Assembly: GCA_020063565.1 (NCBI GenBank)
Contig: JAICDB010000006.1
Location: forward strand, 62,001-126,000
DNA: 64,000 bases
Direction of reading: 5' to 3'
From: Clostridiales bacterium
Lineage (GTDB): Bacteria; Bacillota; DSM-16504; Desulfitibacterales; JAICDB01
The notes under the pieces are model-generated. The model was not told the origin of the DNA. It saw nothing but the letters and a program-made list of their open reading frames with translations, and ran no database searches. Position numbers and translations under genes: made by a program. Below, piece after piece: positions 56,353 to 63,944 of the stretch (the stretch's first letter is position 1; each line of letters opens with the position of its first letter).

Positions 56353-56775
56353 ATGAACTACGTTCTCAGAGAAACACAAAAGTTATTAAAAGAATTCGGA
56401 ACTTCAAATCCCCGCGAACTTGCAGACTACCTGGATATAACAGTAATTAATTACCCATTAGCAAAATTGCGCGGTATATACTGTAAAATTAAAGAGCAAA
56501 AATTTGCTGTTATTAATTCAAAATTAAGTAATGAAGAACAGAAATACACTTTACTTCATGAAATTGCACATGCCAGACTCCACCCACAAATTAACTATTT
56601 TGCTATAAATAAAAACAAGCTCATTATATCTGGAAAATATGAACTTCAAGCCGATTTATTTGCATCCGCATTATACATTTTAGAAACTCCAGATGAGTAT
56701 AAAGCTGTTATCGGAAAGCAACTTTTAGGTAAACTCCCCGAAATTTATTTAAAAAAAATATTTATTAATTTTTGA
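56353..56775 (+). CDS. ImmA/IrrE-family metalloprotease
   Basis: A 140-residue zinc peptidase with HEIAH (TLLHEIAHARLHP) and a downstream acidic helix (YELQADLFASALY) providing the third ligand. ImmA of ICEBs1 cleaves the ImmR repressor after DNA damage or quorum signals and so induces the element. It lies 112 bases after the ImmR-like gene, with a hairpin in between. ATG follows TTGGAGG. Confidence 0.85.
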   Translation: MNYVLRETQKLLKEFGTSNPRELADYLDITVINYPLAKLRGIYCKIKEQKFAVINSKLSNEEQKYTLLHEIAHARLHPQINYFAINKNKLIISGKYELQADLFASALYILETPDEYKAVIGKQLLGKLPEIYLKKIFINF

Positions 56776-56957
56776 ATTTATAATACATATTTAATCCAAA
56801 GAAAGCCCTATAAATAAGCTATACACTTACTAACTTAATAACCCTAGTTATATCTATGTATGTTCCATCTGATATCTTAGTTAAATAATATATTTTGCTA
56901 TTATAATTGTTTATTCAGTATTTAAAAAAAATTGTTTATATGGAAAGGGGGAATAAA

Positions 56958-57650
56958 ATGCCTAATAGATCTCCAATTGAAGCATTAAAGGGTTACTTTT
57001 ATCAATTTGATCATTCAATTGAAAGAATATTAATGTTAAAAGAAGCCACAGATTCGATTGTTATCGAAGGTATAGAAGACATTGATATTAAGTCCGCTAC
57101 TGAGGAAACAGCTGTCCAATGTAAATATTACTCTAAAACAGAATATAATCATTCTGTTATTGCTAAACCAATTAGATTAATGTTATCACATTACAAAAAA
57201 GTTAAGGAAGGGAAAAAGAAAAGAGTTAAATATGTTATTTATGGGAGTTTTAAGTCGGGAAAGGAAAAATTAAATTTACCTATCGATTGTAATTTTTTGA
57301 AAGATAAGTTTTTAACCTATACAAAAAACAAAAAAAAATATTATCACCATTTACAGTTAGGTCTCAATGACGCTGATCTAAATGACTTTTTGTCATTACT
57401 AAAAATTAATTTAGATGCATTAGATTATGAAAGTCAATTGACGAACATTTTTTTATTACTAAAAAAACAATTTAATTGCTCTGATTTTGAAGCAGAACAT
57501 TTTTATTATAATAGTGCCTTAAAAGTTATAAAGGATTTAGCTACTCAAGATAATGTGGAAGAAAGAAGAATTACAAAAAAACAATTCCTCTCAACTACAT
57601 ATACTGTCATTTTCCCTACCTTCCTTCAAAGCATTATTGTAAAGAGTTAA
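56958..57650 (+). CDS. DUF4297/Cap4-like nuclease, C-terminally truncated
   Basis: About 230 residues. The N-terminal part (ALKGYFYQFDHSIERIL, SIVIEGIEDIDI, ETAVQCKYYSK) has the spacing of a PD-(D/E)XK nuclease with E and QxK motifs, as in DUF4297 or Cap4-type defence effectors. After ERRITKKQFL the sequence loses its character and runs into the end of the opposite gene at 57591, so the C-terminal domain looks cut off. ATG at 56958 (MPNRSP) is chosen because GGAAAGGGGG precedes it. Probably a broken antiphage gene; family call is by pattern. Confidence 0.6.
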   Translation: MPNRSPIEALKGYFYQFDHSIERILMLKEATDSIVIEGIEDIDIKSATEETAVQCKYYSKTEYNHSVIAKPIRLMLSHYKKVKEGKKKRVKYVIYGSFKSGKEKLNLPIDCNFLKDKFLTYTKNKKKYYHHLQLGLNDADLNDFLSLLKINLDALDYESQLTNIFLLLKKQFNCSDFEAEHFYYNSALKVIKDLATQDNVEERRITKKQFLSTTYTVIFPTFLQSIIVKS

Positions 57651-58151
57651 AACGTCCGTAAAACATTTTTGTAATTCTTGCATTTGCTCTGAGGTAACTC
57701 GTACCTTCTTTGTTTTCTTATCAAAAACATTATTAAGTCCCATTTCGGATAAACTCAATAAAAGCTGACTTTGCGCTTTTATCTCATATACAGCATTCCT
57801 CCATTTTTCTAGCTTCTCATCAATTAAGCTAACATCTTTGACATCTTTCCGTCCTTCTTCTTCCGGCCAGAAAAGATAACCCACATGCCTTCCCTTTTCA
57901 TGGATTGCATAACACTTTCTACATCTTATTATCATGTTTGCCGGCCTGATCTGTTCATGCAATGACATATCTTCTGATGTTGACATCAAGCAAACTAATT
58001 GTGAAAGTTTATAAAACTTAATGTCAATACCGTCAAAAGCCAAACTGTCAGGTTTAACCTGCATCATAAACCCTAAAGTCTGCACCAAAATATGCGGCAT
58101 TCCGATTTCATCAACCACAGGTAAGATTTTTTCTACCGGTAAACTTTTCAT
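57591..58151 (-). CDS. Hypothetical protein of the conjugative element
   Basis: A 186-residue protein, not recognised. It has a CxxC pair (RCRKCYAIHEKGRHVGYLFWP) near residues 76-79 that may bind zinc, and a helical C-terminal half. It is read in the same direction as the downstream ardC and transfer genes. Its last 20 codons overlap the tail of the truncated nuclease on the other strand. Confidence 0.65.
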   Translation of the reverse strand: MKSLPVEKILPVVDEIGMPHILVQTLGFMMQVKPDSLAFDGIDIKFYKLSQLVCLMSTSEDMSLHEQIRPANMIIRCRKCYAIHEKGRHVGYLFWPEEEGRKDVKDVSLIDEKLEKWRNAVYEIKAQSQLLLSLSEMGLNNVFDKKTKKVRVTSEQMQELQKCFTDVLTLYNNALKEGRENDSICS

Positions 58152-58211
58152 TTACTATACATCCTTTCTAAAAGAATATTTCTTAAAGGGCTGGATTTAC
58201 CAGCCCTCCCT

Positions 58212-58251
58212 CTAAGCTGCTTCATCTTCCTGCATTTTTCCCTCTACTTGC
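58212..58251 (-). other. Out-of-frame 3' remnant of ardC
   Basis: Past the stop at 58252 another frame reads TQKIIEQVEGKMQEDEAA and stops at 58212. This looks like the normal C-terminal helix of ArdC-type proteins, so an internal piece of the gene has been deleted and the frame shifted at the join. Confidence 0.5.
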
Positions 58252-58989
58252 TCAATAATTTTTTGAGTCGGCAACTATAAAGGAAACACTCTCAGCTACA
58301 ATTTCAGCTTCATGTCTTTTTTGTTTAATATTGCTGTCTTTCTTGTCCAGCATTGAATGAATATATTCATGTACCAAGGTTTTTGCTTTATGTGAAAGCG
58401 CATTTCTTACTTCAAGGGCAATTACGTCTTTTTCAATGTGATAATATCCATGTGCGCCACTTTGAATTTTTTCTTCAATAACCGGAATAGTTATAACCTT
58501 ACTTAATGCTTCAAAAAATCTTTTTGCTTCTTCCGGCTCCCCATCTAGCGGCTTGCAGATTTCAGGAAGTGGCTTCCCTTCAGTCTGGCTAATATCAAAA
58601 ACATGGCCCACTTTAAAAGTCATTCCTGAATAAGTTTTAATCTCTCCGGCTTTTATAAGCTCTTTCTGCTCTTTAGTTGCCTGATTTAAAAATACCCTTT
58701 TTTCGTTTCCTTCCTCGTCCTCGATATAAAAGTAAGTGTATTTTGCCGGAACCAGGATTTTTATACCCTTTTCTCCCTTCCTTATTTTTCTACCGAGTTT
58801 ATTCCATGTCTTAAAACCTGCCACCCTGGTAGCGTCAGGTCTCTGTAAATAAATCCATAAGCTATTATGAAAACTGTATTTATGAAATGTAGATTGAAAT
58901 TTTAGAAACTCCCTCCACTTTTCAGATGTAACAACTTTTTCAACCCCCTTAATCAGTCTTTCAAAAGCGTTTTTAGCCTTTGGTGTCAT
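58252..58989 (-). CDS. ArdC-like antirestriction protein, internally deleted near the C-terminus
   Basis: About 245 residues: an ArdC N-terminal ssDNA-binding (DUF1738-like) domain (WREFLKFQSTFHKYSFHNSL, GFKTWNKLGRKIRKGEKGI) and a metallopeptidase-like domain with HEYIH. ArdC proteins protect incoming conjugative DNA from restriction. After AESVSFIVAD the frame changes and stops, and a C-terminal helix follows in another frame; about 40-50 residues seem to be missing. ATG at 58989 follows GGGAGGG; the upstream TTG overlaps it. May be non-functional. Confidence 0.75.
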   Translation of the reverse strand: MTPKAKNAFERLIKGVEKVVTSEKWREFLKFQSTFHKYSFHNSLWIYLQRPDATRVAGFKTWNKLGRKIRKGEKGIKILVPAKYTYFYIEDEEGNEKRVFLNQATKEQKELIKAGEIKTYSGMTFKVGHVFDISQTEGKPLPEICKPLDGEPEEAKRFFEALSKVITIPVIEEKIQSGAHGYYHIEKDVIALEVRNALSHKAKTLVHEYIHSMLDKKDSNIKQKRHEAEIVAESVSFIVADSKNY

Positions 58990-59034
58990 AAATGAACCCT
59001 CCCTTTTCAAAAGAAATATTTTAAAAAATATTTT

Positions 59035-59207
59035 TTAACCTAACCGGGCAATTAAGAAATTAGGCTGGAAGCGGAGAAAGTCAAGGGGTGGCGGGAGGGA
59101 TACCGGACTGGAGCGTAGCGGAGGGAGGATATGCTCACGCCAGGCTTGCCCTTGCCCCTTGACTTTAGGAGCTGGAAGCCTATACTTTTGAATCCCGGTT
59201 AGGTTAA
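59035..59207. repeat. Nested 173-base palindrome
   Basis: Three collinear inverted repeats lie inside each other: TTAACCTAACCGGG/CCCGGTTAGGTTAA (14 bp; 59035-59048 and 59194-59207), TAGGCT/AGCCTA (59061-59066 and 59177-59182), and AAAGTCAAGGGG/CCCCTTGACTTT (12 bp; 59077-59088 and 59155-59166). It starts about 45 bases upstream of ardC. Candidate origin of transfer, single-strand replication origin or structured RNA. Confidence 0.65.
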
Positions 59208-59211
59208 AAAT

Positions 59212-59280
59212 GGCTTGCGAATGGCGTTGTGGCCGGAGGGGACCGGAGGCCACTGACCGATAGGTAGCCATGAGCAAGCC
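59212..59280. repeat. Second nested palindrome
   Basis: GGCTTGC/GCAAGCC (59212-59218 and 59274-59280), ATGGC/GCCAT (59221-59225 and 59267-59271) and GTGGCC/GGCCAC (59229-59234 and 59248-59253) nest in a 69-base hairpin, directly beside the larger palindrome. Confidence 0.6.
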
Positions 59281-59314
59281 TTCCTCTTTCTCATGACCTC
59301 AAAGGAATACCCAG

Positions 59315-59454
59315 CACTATGCCTGATTACCCAAAAGGATTGCATAACAGGCATTGTGCGGAAAATTTTTTACTGACCCTAGAGGAATACAAAAAAAAGA
59401 GAAGTATTATGCCTGATGGCTCAAAAGGAATACATACCAGGCATTATACTTCTC
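59315..59454. repeat. Twin hairpins sharing a stem core, the second a terminator
   Basis: CACTATGCCTG/CAGGCATTGTG (59315-59325 and 59348-59358) and GAGAAGTATTATGCCTG/CAGGCATTATACTTCTC (59399-59415 and 59438-59454) share the ATGCCTG/CAGGCAT core and a CAAAAGGA loop. On the minus strand the second stem (one mismatch in 17) is followed by eight T, so it can terminate the gene ending at 59489. With the two palindromes it fills the gap 59011-59488. Confidence 0.6.
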
Positions 59455-59488
59455 ACTTCATTAATTATTTAGATATTCACTTGTTTTT

Positions 59489-60247
59489 TTACTTCGATTC
59501 AATTTTATACTTTAATTTTGAAATTTCATAAATAATTCCTATACGAAAATCAAACAAATCACACAGCTTATTGTTATTGTGGCTGTTATACCAATATAGT
59601 CCATCAGTATATATATGGTCAAAAAGCCTGCTTACATCGTATTCTCTAGCTTTTATATATCCTTTTTTATATCCGAGACCGGAAGCAATAGAATGATTGC
59701 CATTGTATGCATAACATATATCAACATATGAGAAATAATATGCTCTATGGTTAGATTCATCAAATGTAAATCCATTCTTGATGATATTTTTAATACTATC
59801 CCTCATTCTTACTCTATGCCATGGGAGGATTAATACACAATCTTCTGCTAAATTAACTGTTACTATCTTTTTTTTCTCTTGAAACAAATGAAACTTGTTT
59901 CCAAATTTATCATAATAATATAGAGGAAATGGAATTTTTATCTCTTTTCCAAAGTTTTCTTTATTATAAAAAATAGTAGTTAACAGGTCGGTTTTTAAAT
60001 CTTCCCTGATAACATCTAGCATAAAATCTAGAATAATAATCTTGTCTTCTTTTTTAGATTCTTTCTCTAGTACTTGCTGAGCGAATTCCACGGCAAAACT
60101 AAATTCGTGAGTTGAGTTTATATTGTCAAAAAAACTCTTTTTTTTAATTTTTTTTACAAAAAACTTCTTAAGTATAATTTTGCACCACCTCCGTTTCCAA
60201 TAATTTAAGCACGTTATAATAAATTCTCTTCTGGAAAAAAGGCTCAT
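59489..60247 (-). CDS. DUF6710-like hypothetical protein
   Basis: The frame has 252 codons. The conserved-looking part has ILPWHRVRMRDSIKNII, then ICYAYNGNHSIASGL, patterns seen in DUF6710 proteins of unknown function. The N-terminal ~28 codons (basic, Trp/Lys-rich) overlap the upstream gene by 80 bases and are probably not translated in this frame; GGAGGTGG lies near 60185, but no ATG, GTG or TTG follows in frame, only ATT. Start is therefore unresolved. Accessory gene among transfer genes. Confidence 0.6.
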   Translation of the reverse strand: MSLFSRREFIITCLNYWKRRWCKIILKKFFVKKIKKKSFFDNINSTHEFSFAVEFAQQVLEKESKKEDKIIILDFMLDVIREDLKTDLLTTIFYNKENFGKEIKIPFPLYYYDKFGNKFHLFQEKKKIVTVNLAEDCVLILPWHRVRMRDSIKNIIKNGFTFDESNHRAYYFSYVDICYAYNGNHSIASGLGYKKGYIKAREYDVSRLFDHIYTDGLYWYNSHNNNKLCDLFDFRIGIIYEISKLKYKIESK

Positions 60248-60503
60248 AATGCATCAACGAGACCAGTTCGTTGCACGCCCTCATATACTTTCGCTCCATG
60301 AGGGCTTTTTTAATTTTAACTAGACAAGGCAGATATGAGAGATGAAGCATATCCCTCTTTTCATATACCTTAGAAGGCCTGCGCTTTTTGAGTTCTAAAT
60401 AAAACTCGTATAATGCTTTCTTAGCCTGCATATTTTTTTCTTCTCCTTGATCGTTCCACCAGCTGTCGTACGACCCTATAATAGAATAGAGTTTTTCGTC
60501 CAC
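60168..60503 (-). CDS. Small hypothetical helical protein
   Basis: A 111-residue protein with GTG start preceded by GGTGGAGAGG-like sequence. Mostly helical and charged (KALYEFYLELKKRRPSK, KIKKALMERKYMRACNELVSLM), no known domain. It overlaps the following DUF6710-like frame by 80 bases and comes 36 bases after the M23 hydrolase gene, so it is probably part of the transfer operon. Confidence 0.6.
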   Translation of the reverse strand: MDEKLYSIIGSYDSWWNDQGEEKNMQAKKALYEFYLELKKRRPSKVYEKRDMLHLSYLPCLVKIKKALMERKYMRACNELVSLMHYEPFFQKRIYYNVLKLLETEVVQNYT

Positions 60504-60538
60504 CTCTCCACCCCCATTATATATTGTAAATTCACAAG

Positions 60539-61561
60539 TTAAAATCCGTAATAATCAAGCGGGTTTTTATATTTATCTTTAAAAAATTTCTTCTCTTTTA
60601 CTTCAAAATGCAGATGAGGCCCCGTAGAAAGGCCCGTATTTCCTACTGTTCCTATAACCTCTCCGGCTTTGACACTCTGTCCCTTACGGACATATATTTC
60701 TGAAAGGTGAGCGTATTTTGAATAGTACTTCTCACCCCGGATAATAACGTAATTACCGAAAACCTCTTCATCTTGTACTATTTTTTCGACACGACCGTCA
60801 TGCGCTGCCACAACGGGCGCCCGTCTACGTGCCACAATATCTATAGCACTGTGGTTGTTTGGCTTATGCGTTATAGGATGAATGCGAAAGCCATACCCGC
60901 ATGAAATATCACTACCTCTGTCATATCCCGGCACCGGCCATGCCCAGCCGGGTTCTGGCGCTGCCTTCCAGGTTAAAGGAGGCTTCAATCCGCCTTCTTT
61001 CAAAGCTTGAATATATCTTCTTGCCCTTTCTTCTTCTTGACTGGAAAGCTCCAGCATATCTGCTACATCTCCAAAGGAACGGACATAATAAACTGTTACC
61101 GTCTTAGTGTAAGTTATCTTTTTCTTTTTCCCGTTAGCCAGGGTAATAGTTTTTGTATATGTCCGTTTCTCTTTCTCTTTTCGAATAAACTTTTCTGCAA
61201 TATTTCTGACATCACTTTTAGTCAATTTTGAGTAGTCCTGATAGACTACTCCTGCCAGCGCTGCTATATCTACCCAGGGTAACTCTACTGCTTCACCTTC
61301 ATTCTTAAAGTTTTCTTGAATATCCGTTACCGTTTCATAAATACTTGTAATTTTTTCATACCTTGCAAATGGGATGGACAAAAAGGCTGCCGGTATGGCA
61401 GCCAGGATAAAAAGTAAAAACACAAGAATAGTGGCAATTATAAAAGCTATTAGTTTTAGGCCCCCTCCACTCTCATCATCTTTATTTCCCGGGGCTAAGA
61501 GTGATACAAAACCTCTTAATGTTTTTAACGCAGTAACAGCTATGCTAGCAGGATCCGCCAT
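60539..61561 (-). CDS. Membrane-anchored M23 peptidase of the conjugation system
   Basis: A 340-residue protein: a membrane segment (LKLIAFIIATILVFLLFILA) near residues 35-60, an extracellular linker, and a C-terminal M23 endopeptidase domain with intact ligands (NHSAIDI and PHLHFEV). It likely opens peptidoglycan for the transfer channel, the VirB1-like role in Gram-positive conjugative elements. The DIAALAGVVYQDYSKLT stretch upstream resembles a shortened second hydrolase region. Starts five bases after the VirB4 stop. Confidence 0.85.
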   Translation of the reverse strand: MADPASIAVTALKTLRGFVSLLAPGNKDDESGGGLKLIAFIIATILVFLLFILAAIPAAFLSIPFARYEKITSIYETVTDIQENFKNEGEAVELPWVDIAALAGVVYQDYSKLTKSDVRNIAEKFIRKEKEKRTYTKTITLANGKKKKITYTKTVTVYYVRSFGDVADMLELSSQEEERARRYIQALKEGGLKPPLTWKAAPEPGWAWPVPGYDRGSDISCGYGFRIHPITHKPNNHSAIDIVARRRAPVVAAHDGRVEKIVQDEEVFGNYVIIRGEKYYSKYAHLSEIYVRKGQSVKAGEVIGTVGNTGLSTGPHLHFEVKEKKFFKDKYKNPLDYYGF

Positions 61562-61565
61562 ACTA

Positions 61566-63308
61566 TCACCCCTCTATCAGCTCAAATTCATGTGGAGCTG
61601 CTTCTATCCTTGCATGCACCCTCTGGTTGCCGGCCAGAAGAAGTCCTTCTCCCCTTTTAGCATTTGCCAGAAGGTCCTGTTCCGCTTCGGAAAGGTTTAA
61701 CAGCTCCGTAAGAGCTTCCAGGTCTTTTGATTCCTGCCGCATAAGAAGCTTCATATTTGCGTTGGTTATGACAGGCTGCCCGAGCCTGGAAAGTTCCGGG
61801 GCCAAAAAGTCTACCACGTTCTGAGTTACGATGGTAAGGCTCCCCCCGTATTTACGGATTCTTTTTGAAAGGTCCCTCAAAAAACCTATCGCCTGCGGTG
61901 TCTCCGGGTCTGCCAGAAGCCAGGCTTCGTCCACAACCAGGACGGTCCTTTTACCCGTTGCCCTTCCTTCTCGTACCAGGTCCCAGGCATACGACAGAAT
62001 ATTAAAATACTGTGCCCTTCTTACCTGGTCGGAGGCATCGGTTAAATCCCGGATGTCAAAAACCGTAAATTCACCGGCCGGCGGTATTGTTGTCTGCCCG
62101 TTCCAGAGCGCACAGTCCGCACCTTCAACCGCTTCCTTGAGCAATACAGCCAGCTTTTCTTCTACCCTATCCCTGACTAATTCGTAAACCCTTCCCACAG
62201 TTGGCCATTTGTCTACATTTTCGAGTTTTGTACTCCAGTCAATTCCGTTTTCCCTGTATGCTTCAAGTACTGCATCATTCAAAACTGCCCTCTCAACATC
62301 TGTAAGGGAGGGAAGATAGAGTTGGAAGAATGTCTTCACCTTTTGAAAGTGAACAGCCAGAGGACCGCGGACAGCCATCTCATCATCCGTTTCTTCTTCC
62401 GGTTCCGTATCAGGTACCGGCCTGACCTCCAGCGGATTGATTTTACCGCTGCCGCCCGCAGCATTTATCCAGCTTCCTCCCAGCATCTTACACAAACCCA
62501 TATATTCTCTCTCGGGGTCAATTATCAGTACCCTTGCACCCAGGGCAAACTCTCTAAGAAGCAGAGTTTTTACCGCAAATGACTTACCTGCACCTGAAGT
62601 AGCCAGAATATTCATGTTGGGATTTGTTATCCCGGCTCCTTCCGGCGGATTCCACCTGTCCACGAGGATCAGCCCGCCCTCGGTATCCCGGCCTATAACG
62701 GTACCCTTTCCGTGGTTGAGGCCCGAGGACACCCAGGGATACGCAGCTGCAACTGTTTCTGCAGGTACCTCCTTTCCCCCTGCTTCAACTATTCTCTTAT
62801 CAACTAATCCGAAAGGACCTGCACTTTTCAATCCCTGCTCTTGAAGATATACAGAAGTCCGTGCCCTGATACCGCTTCCCGCACAGGCTGTCTCTACCTG
62901 TCTAGTCTTTTTGTTAAGTTCATCTTCCGTATGTGCCGTAATCATCACCGTAACTGTCATTGTGTAGACGTTCTGCGATTCCTGGTCAATCTTTCTCATC
63001 AGTTCCCTGGCATCTTCTATTGACTGCTTCCACCTGCTTTCTGATAATGCCTGCCCTCCGGCAGCTAAACGTGAAGAAAACTCCTGTATGCTTTTGTTCA
63101 GTGCCTGAAGCATGTCGCCCGGGTCTGCAGGGGTCAAGTGCATGGATACAATTACCCCGGGCATATTGGCTATTTTAGAAAGCCAGGCGTCCTTCACTTT
63201 CGGCGGGTAGTTAACGAATACAAGCACCCTCGCCAGCATATCTCCGAATACAATATACCGAGGTTTAAAACCGAGAGCAGGCGGAGATATCAGGTCTATA
63301 ACTGCCAT
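61566..63308 (-). CDS. VirB4-family conjugation ATPase, C-terminal ORF
   Basis: A 580-residue ATPase. Walker A NILATSGAGKSFAVK lies near residue 235, Walker B RTVLVVDEAWLL near 455, with TIVTQNVVDFL and a C-terminal QRVHARIEAAP ending. It powers type IV secretion for DNA transfer. The usual ~800-residue VirB4 is split here: the preceding 211-residue ORF carries the N-terminal part, and the two are coupled (TAA-ATG). ATG follows GGGAGGAG. Higher GC than the AT-rich cargo region. Confidence 0.93.
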   Translation of the reverse strand: MAVIDLISPPALGFKPRYIVFGDMLARVLVFVNYPPKVKDAWLSKIANMPGVIVSMHLTPADPGDMLQALNKSIQEFSSRLAAGGQALSESRWKQSIEDARELMRKIDQESQNVYTMTVTVMITAHTEDELNKKTRQVETACAGSGIRARTSVYLQEQGLKSAGPFGLVDKRIVEAGGKEVPAETVAAAYPWVSSGLNHGKGTVIGRDTEGGLILVDRWNPPEGAGITNPNMNILATSGAGKSFAVKTLLLREFALGARVLIIDPEREYMGLCKMLGGSWINAAGGSGKINPLEVRPVPDTEPEEETDDEMAVRGPLAVHFQKVKTFFQLYLPSLTDVERAVLNDAVLEAYRENGIDWSTKLENVDKWPTVGRVYELVRDRVEEKLAVLLKEAVEGADCALWNGQTTIPPAGEFTVFDIRDLTDASDQVRRAQYFNILSYAWDLVREGRATGKRTVLVVDEAWLLADPETPQAIGFLRDLSKRIRKYGGSLTIVTQNVVDFLAPELSRLGQPVITNANMKLLMRQESKDLEALTELLNLSEAEQDLLANAKRGEGLLLAGNQRVHARIEAAPHEFELIEG

Positions 63309-63944
63309 TTATATCTCCTCCCTTGTAACAGATATTGTCTCTGTATCCTGCACTCTTTCAAAAGCAGCCTGAGCAGAATGAAAGAATGAAAAGAGCATGT
63401 CAAGTGTCTCCCGGTAATTGCAGATATGCGCCTGCAATTCTGCCCTCCCAAGTTCTCCAACAAATTCGGAAGCTTTCTTTAAGAGTTCATCTTCCCTCTT
63501 TTTCTCTCCCACAACAAGAATAAAAAACCTTTTTTCCATGGCCTCTGCCCCGGCAGCTATCCTTTTCACATAGCCGGTATATCCTCTTAAAACACGCTTT
63601 CTCATTTTGTCAGCCTCTTTTTGCTTTTCTTCAAGCTCTTTTATATACTGATCCAGGTCTATCGGCCTTGGGACTGCAATTATCTGCACCTGCCCGGGAA
63701 GGGCCTGAATGGCTTCAAACAACGAAGCTATTCTTCTCTGCTTTTCTCTATCAGAAAGAAGCCTGAATGCCGCAGGCTCCACTTTTACTACAGCTGCGGG
63801 TCTGCCGTCTTTTTGGTATATCACACCCTCAGCAATATCCTGTACCGGCAGCCAGTCCTGAACGGATTCGTTTTTTTGACTCTCCTTTAACTGTTTTTCC
63901 TTTTTCCTTCTCGGTTTAGGAAGTTCTAGTTTAGGAAGCTTCAT
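63309..63944 (-). CDS. N-terminal VirB4-like protein (TraC/TrsD-type first segment)
   Basis: A 211-residue protein with a basic proline-rich start (LPKLELPKPRRKKEKQ), a DGRPAAVVKVEPAAFRLLS segment and a long charged helix. This is what the N-terminal domain of VirB4/TrsE-type ATPases looks like, and it directly precedes the ATPase ORF. Together they total about 790 residues, a normal VirB4 length. Its ATG overlaps the previous gene's stop (TAATG). Confidence 0.75.
   Translation of the reverse strand: MKLPKLELPKPRRKKEKQLKESQKNESVQDWLPVQDIAEGVIYQKDGRPAAVVKVEPAAFRLLSDREKQRRIASLFEAIQALPGQVQIIAVPRPIDLDQYIKELEEKQKEADKMRKRVLRGYTGYVKRIAAGAEAMEKRFFILVVGEKKREDELLKKASEFVGELGRAELQAHICNYRETLDMLFSFFHSAQAAFERVQDTETISVTREEI

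Noticed and set aside
59035-59277. 80-codon minus-strand ORF over the palindromes
   Set aside because: It lies entirely in nested inverted repeats and has no ribosome site or family likeness.
59319-59531. 70-codon plus-strand ORF with repeated MPDxxKGxHxRH peptide
   Set aside because: The peptide repeat is explained by the duplicated hairpins at 59315-59454; no ribosome binding site.
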